Source: JAHZMA01 sp965205905 (GTDB taxonomy: Bacteria > Pseudomonadota > Alphaproteobacteria > JABAAW01 > JAHZMA01). From it: a stretch of 64,000 nucleotides of DNA. This document shows, piece by piece, positions 25,901-36,900 of this stretch (its first letter is position 1; every line of letters begins with the position of its first letter). The position numbers and the translations under genes were made by a program. The notes under the pieces were generated by a model. It had not been told where the DNA came from, searched no databases, and saw only the letters and a list, made by a program, of their open reading frames with translations. The stretch covers positions 496,001 to 560,000 of the forward strand of contig CBDBHZ010000012.1 of assembly GCA_965205905.1 (NCBI GenBank), read 5' to 3'.

Positions 25901-28900
25901 CCTGCGTTATGTCTGGAATGGTGTTATGTAAAGTGCCAGAAACTGATACTGTAAACCCGGGTGCGCGGTTGACTGCTGATGAAGCAGCATCAAGCGCCAT
26001 CTCGTAACCTACTATTGGGAATTTTGTTGATGGTTTACTTGCGCTAACCGTAATGGGCGAGCCTGATGGTGGGTTTGCGGTAACCGTAACTTCATAATTA
26101 TGATGATAGGGGCGTGTGAAACTGAAATTGAAGCTGCTTAAATTGCCGGGCAACTGATGATAGAAAGTATCAGTATACATCAATTTATTGCCATTATCCG
26201 TATCGCGATATTCAATAGTAAACGGCATATCTACATTATAACCCACTGCACAACTACAAGCATATTTTAGGAAAATAAACGAGCTTCCACCGGGAAGTCC
26301 GCCGGCTGCAGTAGCAAAGTTAAACTCTAGCACTTGTGGGGTTGAAGAAGGGTGAAACAACGTGTAATCGCTTTGGATATAGCCGGTATTGCTAGGGTCG
26401 TTCGCATCGTAGATACCCGTGCTAGGCCCTACTTGCACACGTGCTTGAATCCTATAGGTGCCATTTGTAAAGCCGGTAGAGGATATATATTCCATCACAG
26501 TTGTATTGCCATAGGCAAACACTTCGTCCTCCGTATAATAAAGACTATTCTCACCCTCAGCCAGTATCCACGAAGACATGCCACCACTTGAATTAACGCG
26601 CCTAAATTCAACTGGCAAATAGACTGCTTGGGTAATGGTTGACGAAGAATTTAATGTGAAGCTAATGGTATCACCGCCCGAATGTATCCCGCTTGGATTG
26701 TCATCATCAAACGCAAATAGATAGCCATCAAGTTTCATGGTGGCAGATGCTAACAGGCTATTGACAGTAATATTAGAATTTGCAACTGGCACTGCGGTTA
26801 TTTTAACCCATACATTATGCTTATCAGTAGGGGCGGTTTGCGTGAAATCTGCCGATGTGCTGTTGGCGGCAAACGTAACCACTTGCGTGTTATCGGTTTC
26901 AAGCACTGCATTGCTGGTGCGGTCAATATATTCTATTTTAATCGGAATATCTTTTGCGGTCGAGAAGCTTTGCGATACCACCATCGGCACTGTATAAGTT
27001 TGCCCCGCCAACACATCGGGCAATGGTGTGTTATCAAAGCTAATTTCGCGGGTAACTGCAACATGGGTAATGGTGCCTGTATATGTGTGAATATCAGTCG
27101 CCCCATCGCTACGCGAAACATTACCTGCATCATTATCTAGCAACTCAATTTCTATTGTGCCGTTTTGGGTAAATGTTGGCAAATTATAGCTGAGATTAAA
27201 GCCATTTTGCGTGTTGCCCTTGCTGATTGTCGCTGTGGTTTCTTGCCATGCACCAAACGGAGAAGTGCCAAATTTTGTGCGATAGCGCGATTTAACAATC
27301 ATATCACTATAGCTTGCCGCAAGTGTTTTCGCCTGCACTGTTAGCTGGCTATCACTGGCATAGCTACCGCTACCACTGGCAAGTTTGAAACTGACTTCAT
27401 TCGCAAGCGCAATATATTGGCTGTAATTCTTCGTGGCGTTCATTGTAACACCGCTGAGCCCACTTATATCGGCTTCAAAGCGCACAGTATGGTTATGATA
27501 TTTCAGTGTTTTATGCGTTAGCGTGCCTGATAATGTATTGGCAGCAATGGTGATGCTGGCTGGCACAGTTTTACTAGGCGTGATAGAATTTTTAGGCGTG
27601 TAGGTAATGGTAATCGGCACAGTAATATCAGCGCTGGTAGAGACAGGCGTAACGCTTAACACAATATCCACATCTTCATCAAATTCCTTATCACTGCCTA
27701 AATCCTGCGTGTTAAACGAAAGAGTGCGCGTGGTTAATGGTTTGGTGATGGTGTAAATCACCTCGTTATCATTGCCTTGCGGTATGAATAGACCCGGTAG
27801 GAATTCTAATTTGAACTTCGCTTTCATCGTGCTGGTAAATTGTGGCACGGTGTAAGGCACAAGGATTGAGGTGCTGTTGCGCGTATCAGCTACCCAAGCT
27901 GATGGATTGCGAAGCGCGACCCTTTGCGTAACAGGCTGATAGGCACTCCATGCACCGCCATCTATTTGGGTAGAAACATGCCATGTGATTTCGGGTGGTA
28001 AAATATCTTTGCGTTCGATAACATTGGTTAAAGAATCCAAGCGCACTTGTAATGTATCGGCTGGTGATGCGGTTAAAGTTCTATCATTCCGCATATCCAT
28101 TTCGTAGGCGTTAAATACTTGGTCAGTAATGAACGAACCACCAACTGAGAAGGTCATACCATCAAAAGCAGCAGTCGCTAAGATAAACACAGACCTTGGG
28201 TTTGTTCTGAGAGCATAGCCGGGAAGCGGATGATGATAAAATGTCTTTTGCGTGGTATTGGCAGGCATGGTTACAGTGCTAGCAATTGAAGCATTATTAT
28301 AGGCAACACCACCAATAGTAACCTGCCCAGCATGTATGTCGAACGGTATCGCCACATCATAAGGAACGGCATTGGTAAAAGTAACCGTGAATGGGAATAT
28401 ATCATAATGAGTGTCAGTTATCGCCGTGAAAGTCGCTACTGTTGATACCGCTGGCGGTGCATTATCAGTTAGGCTGATATTGGTTTCATCATTGCTGGCA
28501 TCTATATCGATACGATCATTCGCTATCAACCGCACACCCAACAAGCCATCGCCTGTGATGCCTGATGATATTGCATATTCAACATAAGGCGTGCCGTCAG
28601 TATCTTTCTTCAATTTTGCGCTTGCATTCTGCCATGTGCCTGCACCGCCAAATGCCTCACGCACCTGAAGTGCGATTGCCACTGCTGCATTATCATTCAG
28701 CACCGAACCATCGCCAAGCGTTACCGGGATTTTAAGCGTGCGCCCTGCTGCATTAAGCGAGCTATAAGTATCGGTAGAAGTTACGGCGGTAAAACCAACA
28801 TCAGGGATTTTATCGGTTGCGCGAAGAATTGCCGTAAGATTGCTATTATCAAGTTTGATAATCGGGTCAGAAAATGTTGCAGGCAGGCTAAATGAAACAG

Positions 28901-30959
28901 TATGTAAGTTATGGTTTGGCATATCATAGCTGAATACTGCCTCGCTACTATTGGTGCCAAATGTTACATTAAATGTTTCAGTAGAAATAACAGAATTGAG
29001 GCTATCTCTCACCACTGCCGTTACTGGCACCGTTACGCTATAAGGTAAGGCATTACTGGCGCGCAACTTCATATCAGTTTTTTGAGTGCCTACCGTGCCA
29101 GTATAAATGGTGCTATCAAACGAGACTTTACGTGGCGTATAGATAGTGTGCTTCTTATGTTCAACCGCGCCGTAACCAGTTGGCAGATTATCTAATTCTA
29201 CCACCACATCATCACCATCTAAAATGCCCGGCACAGTAACATCTACATCAGCAGGGGCGCTATAATCTGTAATATCATCGCTAACGGTTGAAATCACATT
29301 GCCACCACTGCCAATATAGGTGCGCTTCAGTGAGACATTGTCAGCTGGCGTTGCTGGGGTATAAGCAGGCGTGGCTTGCCATTGCAACGTAACAGTATCA
29401 CCCGGGTCAGCAACTGAATATTCCGTGAGGAATTTCATGGTGCTATTTGGCGTAGGAATAATCGTTATTGCAGAACTATTTCTGGTTGGGTCAGCATGAT
29501 AGTTATTCTGTATTGCAGGCGATAGCCCGCTACCGATTGTGATATTCCGCACAGTGCCAACATTAAGCAGACTGGTGGGAACAATAGATGTGCCACTTGT
29601 TTGCCCTGCGGCAATCGTAACCTCACGCGCAATGGTGCCATCAAGATAAATGAATTTACTGTTGCTATTCGTCGCTTCAAGCGTTCGGAATGTTATCACT
29701 GTATTATCACCAAAAATGGTATCAGTATTCGCAGTTTCAATCCAGAATAACTTGCTACTCACATTAAAGCGATAGTCAAAATTCGGATTGGCTGAAGGCG
29801 CAATCGTGGCAGCCCCACTCGGCAAGCGATATGTCCGTTGCTTGCCCGCATCCGTAAGCGCGGTTGCATTATACGTAACTGATTTGGTGCCAGTGGTGGG
29901 GATAATAACATTTTCAGTGGTTTGCGTTGCCGTGCCATTGGCATCAATATTGGTTACCTGTAGCGCAATCGTAGTGGGCGTGGTGCGTAAGGTTGCCAGC
30001 ACCACATTAAATGTGCCAGTATCATTAAACTCTAATGTCTCATCACGGCTTGGCACACCCACAAAATTAACCGAGCTATCTTTCACCGTTAGGCTATGCG
30101 TGTTTTGAGTGCCTTGGGTAAGGAATGATGGGATTGATTTGAAGCTGAAAACAATCGCGCTATCCGTGCCTTTGCCATCATTGCCGGTATTATAGGTGAA
30201 TGATGTGTTGCTATCACCCGTGCTAAAGCTAACTGGAAGCGAGGTATTGGTAACAACCGAACCTTCGGTTTTCTGAATATTTAACACAACAGCAAAGCCC
30301 GAAACCGCTTGTGTTGCCAAATTAACAGTGATTGTTGTATCTTCATTTGTAAATTTATTCGCGGTTGTGGCAGTCGCAAACGAGACCACATTTGCCGCTG
30401 ATAACACGGTTAACACGGCAGTGGTTTCAGCACCCACCACATAGCCCGTCGGCATTGTGCCGAATGTATAGGTGATGGTATCGCCATTGGCAAACCCTGT
30501 GGTATCATAAGCAAGATTTGCTAGCTGTGAGCCTTGCGTAAATGTTACCGAAGCCGTTGTATTGGTGGTGGTATTGGCAGAAGCATCGTAGGTAGCCACA
30601 TTGACTGGCACAGAAATCAGATTTAATTCTTTTCTATCAAGCACAAGCGATAAATTACCAATTTCATCTTCATCAACCGTCAATTTATCATAGCCGAATT
30701 CAACCACCGTATCAGCACTGACCACTGTTGTAAATGTGGTGCTATTATTAGAACTGCCCACAGTATAGTTAGTATCCCAACCCACAACACTGCTATCAAG
30801 CGTGAGCGTCATCACCTTATCCACCGCGATAGATGTTAAATCAACACTCAATGTGCCTGCGCTATCGCCTGCGGCAAAAGTAGCGGTTACCGTGCCATTA
30901 TCCACACCATCAATATCCAGTTTCACAGGGACGGTGGTGGCAGAGTGTGTTGTTACCAC
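22866..30959 (-). CDS. Giant repeat protein, C-terminal part (2697 codons)
   Basis: An open frame of 2697 codons that continues the 6098-codon frame upstream after a one-base shift. It has no signal peptide of its own and begins inside a repeat unit (segment TTVPVKLDIDGVDNG), so it should not be read as an independent gene start. I count about 22 further units of 100-120 residues with the same beta-strand rhythm: a strand with xVxF or YELxF, a V-P-I strand, an xxGxxxxxFxY strand and a final short strand. From about 28760 leftwards units alternate between a plain type and one with an Arg-rich strand and a Gly-Gly-x-Trp-x-x-Trp hairpin. The C-terminus (EADVFCKY) carries no sorting motif I recognise. 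Confidence 0.8.
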   Translation of the reverse strand: MVTTHSATTVPVKLDIDGVDNGTVTATFAAGDSAGTLSVDLTSIAVDKVMTLTLDSSVVGWDTNYTVGSSNNSTTFTTVVSADTVVEFGYDKLTVDEDEIGNLSLVLDRKELNLISVPVNVATYDASANTTTNTTASVTFTQGSQLANLAYDTTGFANGDTITYTFGTMPTGYVVGAETTAVLTVLSAANVVSFATATTANKFTNEDTTITVNLATQAVSGFAVVLNIQKTEGSVVTNTSLPVSFSTGDSNTSFTYNTGNDGKGTDSAIVFSFKSIPSFLTQGTQNTHSLTVKDSSVNFVGVPSRDETLEFNDTGTFNVVLATLRTTPTTIALQVTNIDANGTATQTTENVIIPTTGTKSVTYNATALTDAGKQRTYRLPSGAATIAPSANPNFDYRFNVSSKLFWIETANTDTIFGDNTVITFRTLEATNSNSKFIYLDGTIAREVTIAAGQTSGTSIVPTSLLNVGTVRNITIGSGLSPAIQNNYHADPTRNSSAITIIPTPNSTMKFLTEYSVADPGDTVTLQWQATPAYTPATPADNVSLKRTYIGSGGNVISTVSDDITDYSAPADVDVTVPGILDGDDVVVELDNLPTGYGAVEHKKHTIYTPRKVSFDSTIYTGTVGTQKTDMKLRASNALPYSVTVPVTAVVRDSLNSVISTETFNVTFGTNSSEAVFSYDMPNHNLHTVSFSLPATFSDPIIKLDNSNLTAILRATDKIPDVGFTAVTSTDTYSSLNAAGRTLKIPVTLGDGSVLNDNAAVAIALQVREAFGGAGTWQNASAKLKKDTDGTPYVEYAISSGITGDGLLGVRLIANDRIDIDASNDETNISLTDNAPPAVSTVATFTAITDTHYDIFPFTVTFTNAVPYDVAIPFDIHAGQVTIGGVAYNNASIASTVTMPANTTQKTFYHHPLPGYALRTNPRSVFILATAAFDGMTFSVGGSFITDQVFNAYEMDMRNDRTLTASPADTLQVRLDSLTNVIERKDILPPEITWHVSTQIDGGAWSAYQPVTQRVALRNPSAWVADTRNSTSILVPYTVPQFTSTMKAKFKLEFLPGLFIPQGNDNEVIYTITKPLTTRTLSFNTQDLGSDKEFDEDVDIVLSVTPVSTSADITVPITITYTPKNSITPSKTVPASITIAANTLSGTLTHKTLKYHNHTVRFEADISGLSGVTMNATKNYSQYIALANEVSFKLASGSGSYASDSQLTVQAKTLAASYSDMIVKSRYRTKFGTSPFGAWQETTATISKGNTQNGFNLSYNLPTFTQNGTIEIELLDNDAGNVSRSDGATDIHTYTGTITHVAVTREISFDNTPLPDVLAGQTYTVPMVVSQSFSTAKDIPIKIEYIDRTSNAVLETDNTQVVTFAANSTSADFTQTAPTDKHNVWVKITAVPVANSNITVNSLLASATMKLDGYLFAFDDDNPSGIHSGGDTISFTLNSSSTITQAVYLPVEFRRVNSSGGMSSWILAEGENSLYYTEDEVFAYGNTTVMEYISSTGFTNGTYRIQARVQVGPSTGIYDANDPSNTGYIQSDYTLFHPSSTPQVLEFNFATAAGGLPGGSSFIFLKYACSCAVGYNVDMPFTIEYRDTDNGNKLMYTDTFYHQLPGNLSSFNFSFTRPYHHNYEVTVTANPPSGSPITVSASKPSTKFPIVGYEMALDAASSAVNRAPGFTVSVSGTLHNTIPDITQVQYRLRKRIYGEAWQAWEYATFTPVQFSNTFTLSTTTPSEDYTYADIEFELIDNSATGFYVDLGNSKHTVSVTNNTVPASTYSFSSTTSTSTTYYTGKVVNYNLAFTSAVNKDMLIPLKAVISDRTTSVVTAIDRFTVAHTSGDTSHALSYKLPDGDNKYVTISLDLPSNNSLFTAANASLDDVRYSLNGYELKFNSADVVTSTVVPGNSIAIEVARQSGASITYNNVTAIMQRRTQIDDGTWSNWFDFAVALGTSQNTTFNYVIPHFNSLFNMQVRLKPGGDSGVEWDSGSVTTYNYNAISQTVQTGTIRMIGNDLADPTTARPGEDVGITIELYNESDSAVQTALADITVPIRATITGKASDTLLVTIPAGSSTGNVIYPAPLNDNGAVTVELITNDDADAPLQSSTTPGFESTTFIVRAYDMSFAGVKGAVDVTLTKPGEMVSTTIHPHYSGQEAVADIDLTLIRRFKADGGDWGLWETITVTMPEGTKPNLDNPAGFDYIWEVPVYNTTLEVELQLVETPEQGIVIAFAKKELAKYEFHKQYRVEYVNPQSNAFYTQESFPDAGGTVNVPIKIYGPPVSSAVTFKTVFLRQSRNRNRSLSNTVWERGEIDVTIPANTVSGSTINVPVAIRARSGTGSYRYILYLDSKLVGTNRVDVEDNDTVAIDDDIRRTIDIYFALQISHRWNQTTEPYADAHYTMSLQDYNKVSGGSGRTSTGKLNGTPQSNSYKTDFYLPILVGQKTLAPTYLKYKIRSRTLNVDGTTASWGSWSATLQKVIPIITNINSLNGDTAYLEFTLAGRPSSDDHYGIEYEVAFQSGSNYSLKEPTDLSRIYTVNQYPLLQHNVSVKHLDLNAVYALGGGNGGNGTNFSSYNACVLTSTTLTSKFDVPIKMLNGSSTVDSAPNVKARRHSQEYYRTTFSQLYNAVPSTPSNATITGMQQGAAPGTNIVAAASVGATQQLQSPPVSNSYGRRVTYSLVPSNGSRVQQVVVSNTTLAYGRVEADVFCKY

Positions 30960-33900
30960 CGCGCGTTAAACTGATTGCTTTATTATTGCCTGCAACGCCA
31001 TAGCCATCATCAGTATTATCGAATGTAATCGATGCTGAGGCATGCACAGTCGCTGTGGCGGTTGTTATGGGTCCGGGGGTTTCCGACGTAGGCACAGTCC
31101 AATTGGCATGATTTGGCAAGAGGGTGAAGGTGAGCACAGTGCCTGCAGGATACGAATTTATAATCGTTGGGAATGCAGCACTGCTATTGGCAGTAACTGC
31201 TGCTGTCGTAGGATTACCATTGATAGAGACAACAGCATTGGCTGAGCCAGTTACGCCACTTGCTGATTGTCGCTGAATTTCAAAAATTGTTTGTGATATG
31301 CTATTATGAACAAATACATCATAATTGGATTTGGTGAAGCCGACAGAGGTATTTACAATATTCACCTCACTGGTATTTTTGCTGGCATCAACAACAAGCC
31401 CATAAGGCACAGTCGCAGGCAATGAATATTTCACATCAACATCATTCCCCACATAATCCGAACCATCGACCACAATGCTTTTTTCAGCCGAACCTTTGGG
31501 AATGGTAACAGTGATATTATCAGTGGTGATATTGCCATTTAGCGTAACCTCGCGGATAAGCGGAATATCGTAATCCGCTAGCGCGCTAAACGGGATTTGC
31601 AGTTTCACAACGGCAGTGCTTGCGGTATCGCTTGCAATATTAGCATTTTCAAATGATATAAGATTAGAGACGACAGTGATGCTGTGCCCTGCTAAAGGCG
31701 GAAACGCTACATCAAAATCGCTTGAGCATGTATTTGGAGTCGCTGTGGGACATTTTTGCACCCCAAAAACGGTATAGCTGGTTGTGCCTAACGTGCTTTT
31801 TTCAATAGCAGGAAGATTATAGAGTCCCTCAGTGCCACCTGCAGGAATATCAATGGTGATATTATCGGTAAAATTACCGGTTCTGCGGAGTGTTAACCTT
31901 TTTATATTCGCAGAATCAGCATCCTCAAGCAGAAGTTTCACAACGCCATTGTTGCCTTGGAATATTGTTTGAGTAGCCTTATCAAAACGGACAGAATTCG
32001 TAGTACTCGCTGTAAATGATAATGTGTGTTTCGCAGTTGTACCAGCAGCATAGCCAGCTGGTAATGCCGACAAACTATTGCCGACTTCCAATTCTATACG
32101 AGTATTCTTATGGTTATCTATAAAGGTTGAATTTGAAATGCCATTGGTTACATAAATATAGCTTTGTTCGGTTTGACCCTCTGCAAAACTAAGACTAACC
32201 TCTTGAGCAAAATGATTGGTTGGGGGTGGGGTGCCAAGACCAGTTGTTGGGGTGGCGCGAACCTTGATGGCAACACCGCCTGCAGGCGCAGGCTCAGATA
32301 AAATAACTTTTGTAGCAATATCGTTATATTGAGTATAACTTGTAATCGATTGTTCAAAATTAACCAATATCGGGCTTACCAATGTGATTTCACTGCTATC
32401 TATCGCGCCCTCCGCAAGCCCCGCTGGCAATGTTCCCAAGCTATAAATATAGGTATCATTCACAGTATTGGTAGCAGAGCCCGTAAAGGTAATGTTTTTG
32501 GTGGTATCGCCGATTGCAAAATTCACTGTCTGCGTGGTGGTGGTTGCCCCGCCTGCTATGTTGGCATAGAGCGATATTTCCACCGCATAGGCTTGAGTAG
32601 CAGCCGTGCTGAGCGTGATTGGAATATTTACCGAAATACTGGCATCGGCAACAACATTATAAGTGGCTTGACCGAACGTAACGGTTTGTTCAGACGAGGT
32701 AACCGTATGGCTATTCTTAGCCCCCTCCGTTAAGCCTGCTGGCAAATCACCAAATTCATATTTAGCCGTCAGCCATGGCGAGAAGTTCGGCACAATATCA
32801 GTGATTTTCTTGGTTTTCTCACCAATTTCAAACACCACAGCATCTAATTCATCAATCCTAATCGTGCTATCGGTATGGGTTGTGGTACGCACCAATGGAA
32901 TTTCGGTTTTCGCGCTAGCAACAGCAGGCAGACTGATAAGGAATTCAGCAGGGTCGCCTACACCGGGCGTGGAGGTGGTGGTGGTAAATTCAACAGCAGT
33001 TGGCGTGATGTTAATCAGTGCCGAAAGATTGCCCTCTGCCTTTACTTCATCAGGCAATGTGCCAAAGCTATAGCTAAGCACATCACCACCAACCAATGCG
33101 CTGGTAGAAATTGTAGCTGTTTTGGTAGCAATATTCGCAGGGAATGTTACAACTTGCGTATTACTGCCGCTTCTAATCGGAATATCTATCTGGCTTGTGC
33201 TTGCCGATACCAATTTTAATGTAATCACGGTATCTTGACCTTCGGGAGTGTTATAGACAGATTCTGCAAACTGCACCCCTATCCGTTCAACATCAACAGT
33301 GGCGGTGGGGATTGCACCCACTTTTGCATTAGCAATGGTGCCCAAATTCGTGAAGTTATAGACCGCGATACTACCCACGCCATAATTGGTGGTAGTGTAA
33401 TTAAAGGTTTTTTCAGTATCGCCCTTCGCAAAAGCAAGAGGTTCGTTGATGGTTGCCGTGCTATTATCAAGATTGGTAACAACACCTTGCACATTGATTG
33501 TCATTGCTTCAGTCGCTGGGCTTGCCAATATCACTTTAATCGGTTGTAAGCCACCAAACCCGATAACATAATCAGCTTGTTCAAAAGTAACACGGCTATC
33601 GGTAACGGTAACTGTCCGCGTCGGCTCGCGGAAACCTTGCGACCTTACATCAGCTGGACCACCAGTCGCAAACCCGTAAGTGATAACGCCCTGCTCGGTT
33701 ACCCCTGCGGTATCATTAAAGATAACAGTCTTTTTGGTAACCCCCTTATCAAACGTAATATCAATATTTGTGCGCGGTACATCTGCCGTGCCATCAGCTG
33801 GCGCCAATATGCTACTGATTGGCACTATCATACCATCTCTATCAGAAGGTTCAGCCAATGTTACATCAAAGCTAATGCCGCCACCCTCACGCACAGTTAG

Positions 33901-36900
33901 CGGCGTTACATTATCAAAATAGATTTCATCACTGATGGTGGTGATGGTGCTTGCGCTAGGACGCGTGGCATCGTTTGCGGTTTTCATGGTAACGCCACTT
34001 GGTAACGGGTTGGCAGCCGTGTCGATAATGGCATAGACCACACTATCACTAATACTATCCGTTACGGGGCTTGCATGGGGTATGGTGAAGCTATCAGCAC
34101 CCGATGCAAATGTTGCCTGTTTTACCGTGCCACCCATCGTATAAGGAATCGATAAAGCTGTAATGGCGGGGCTTGCCAGTTTCATCACCATATCAGTTGA
34201 GCCACCACGACGGACATCGTAAGTGCTTGCCTCAAAATAGACATCACTATCTTTAATATCAATCGTAATGCTACCGTTCGTGCCTACAACCACACCCGAT
34301 GCCCAGAATGAGTTCGTATCATCAAATTCAAAGGTAATCACATTACCTGCCACATGCGCTGCATCAGCAGAGCTATCATAGGTAACATCTTTTATTGTGG
34401 TAACATTAACATCCGCTGAACTAAAGACTACCTTATCAGTATTCTCAAGAGTGTTATTTCTTTCGATGGTATAGTAAATATCACCCGCTTGCGTTAACGG
34501 CTTGTTCAATATTATCTGGAAGGTTTGGCTATCACCCTTACGCACATCGTAAGTGATAGGTGTTGAGAAATCAACAAGTGTCTCAAGAATGGTAATCGTG
34601 GTATCAATAGCATCAGTTGCGACGATGCTTGGGCTAACATCAGCTTGCCAAGCCAGCGCGGTGGTATCAAATTCATATTTGATTTTAGTGCCACCCACAT
34701 CTACTTCGTCAGCATCATCACCATAGATGATAGTTTGAGTATCAGCACCCGCGGTAAATGTGAGGTTGAAAGTAGGATTGGTTACAATTACTGGATTAAG
34801 GTCTTTATCTATTTTTGACCATTTGATTGGCACGATAATATCAGGCTCACCCACAACATGGGGCGTTGCAAGCGTTACCGTGATTGTTTCATCTGTGTTG
34901 TAATCTACATCGCGCGCATCTGTATCAAACTTGACTGAACTATCAGTTACCGTAACGGTGCGCGTGGGGATACGCCCTGCGCCTGTGCCAGTTGTAAAGC
35001 CAGCTGGCCATTGTGGGTGATTGGGGTCAAGCCCAAAACCCGCATCGGCAGTATCAAATTCGTAATAGACTTCACCGCCACCCTCAGTTGTTAGGGTAAT
35101 ATCAGTGAGGGTTTCTTCATTATCGACCTCGTTAAAGGTTACGCTATCATAAGTTACAACATCACTGCCGCCGCCACGCACAGCACCGCTTGGCGTGAAT
35201 GTGCGGATAATCGGTATCGCGATGCCGTTATCTTGACCTGTTGAATCAAGCCCTGCATTATCAATCAATTTAATTTTGGTTTCGGTATCTTGCCCCGCAC
35301 GAACGGTTCGAGTGGCGATTTCAAAATCAATCGCATCATCTTTAAGAGTAACCACACTATTATCTGCGGTAGCATCTACGCCAACACCCGATGGTAGTGC
35401 CGCACCAAAACCATAAGCATAAGTATCGCCAATCGCAGTATTAAGTGGCAGTAAAATCTCGACCGTTGCTTGAGTATCGCCGACTGCAAATTCTGCTTTG
35501 GTAACATCGGCACTTAACACGCCATTAATAGTAATGGTTATCGGGATTTCTGTTGGAACAACCGCCGCCGCCGTCAATGTTACATTCACAACAGGGATTG
35601 TGCCTTTACGCGCATCAAGCGTGGCATCATCAAAGCTAACATCACCCAATGGCACTGTTACTGTGTAATCGGTGAGCGTATCACCGGGCGTTACGCCAGA
35701 ATCAGCAGGCCAACCTGTTGTTGTGCTATCTAAAGTGTAGGTGCGAACCGTGCCAGCATCAATCGGCAATGGGCTATAGTCGAAGCTACCTGTTTTTGTA
35801 CCGTGAGGAATTGTCACAGGTTCCGTTGTTGACAATAAAATGCCATTTTCAGTAATAGCCAGTGGGATAATAACGTCATTATAGGCAGCAGGATTACTAT
35901 TAGGAATAAGAGTGCCAATCGCATTGCTCTCAAGCTCAATCACTATTGTCCGTGTTGTGTTTGGCTCAACTTCAGGCACGTCAGGTACGTGAGCGATAAA
36001 ATTAGCATCGGCATCTTGAATGGTAAAGGTGGAAGTAGAAGTTGTTCCCTCCCTTATATCAGCAGGTAGCACAATGCCACTGAAACTAAAGTTATAAGTG
36101 CCGCCTTTTGAATTTGCGACCGCATCAAAGCTATAGGTTGCTTCTGTGCCACCATCAGCAAAGACAAAATTCGCCAATTCAATACCGGGGTTGTTCGTGC
36201 TATCGCTTGAATGCGGTTGGAATATCCGCGACGCTGATATTGTGGTGGTATCACCGGGCGTTGCCGCAATGATAGGCGATGCTAATATCAGCTTAACGTC
36301 AAAATTCTTGATGCCTTCACGCACATCACCTGTTGATAATTCAAAATTGACACGGCTATCAGTTACCGTAACCACACTTTCTGGCGTTACCGAGCCAACT
36401 TTCATATCATGCGGCGGTAGATTGCCATTGGTATCGTTAAAGTCATAGGTGGCGGTGTTGCCTGCATTCGTTGAGAAAGCAGCACCAAATCCAGTAGGCG
36501 CGGCAGGCGTGTAACTGAGAAGTGGTTCTAGCGGATCGCTTTCTAAATTGCCCGCGATGATGGTAACAGTTTCATTACGGGGAAGCTCGCCAGTTTCCGT
36601 AATGGTAATCGGAATATCAACATCAATCGCTTGCGGTTCAGCCAATACCAGCACGGTTTGCGCTGTGCCACCCTCACGCACATTTTGAGTTGCCAGTTTG
36701 AAATTAACAAATTTATTATCAACATTAATGCGCGTATCGGTCTGTGTGCCTGTTACCAGATAGAATAGCTCTTCAGGCCAATCCAATGTGTTATCATCGC
36801 GGTCATCAGTATCAAAATCAATATCTACCGTTGAACCATTCGTGCCTAAAGGCGGGCTATGGGTAAAGGTGATAAAATCATCACTGGCAGCGGCAGGCTG

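Noticed and set aside
30900..30970. Programmed ribosomal frameshift joining the two giant frames
   Set aside because: No X-XXY-YYZ slippery heptamer or following hairpin is visible at the overlap; a one-base insertion or sequence error is simpler.
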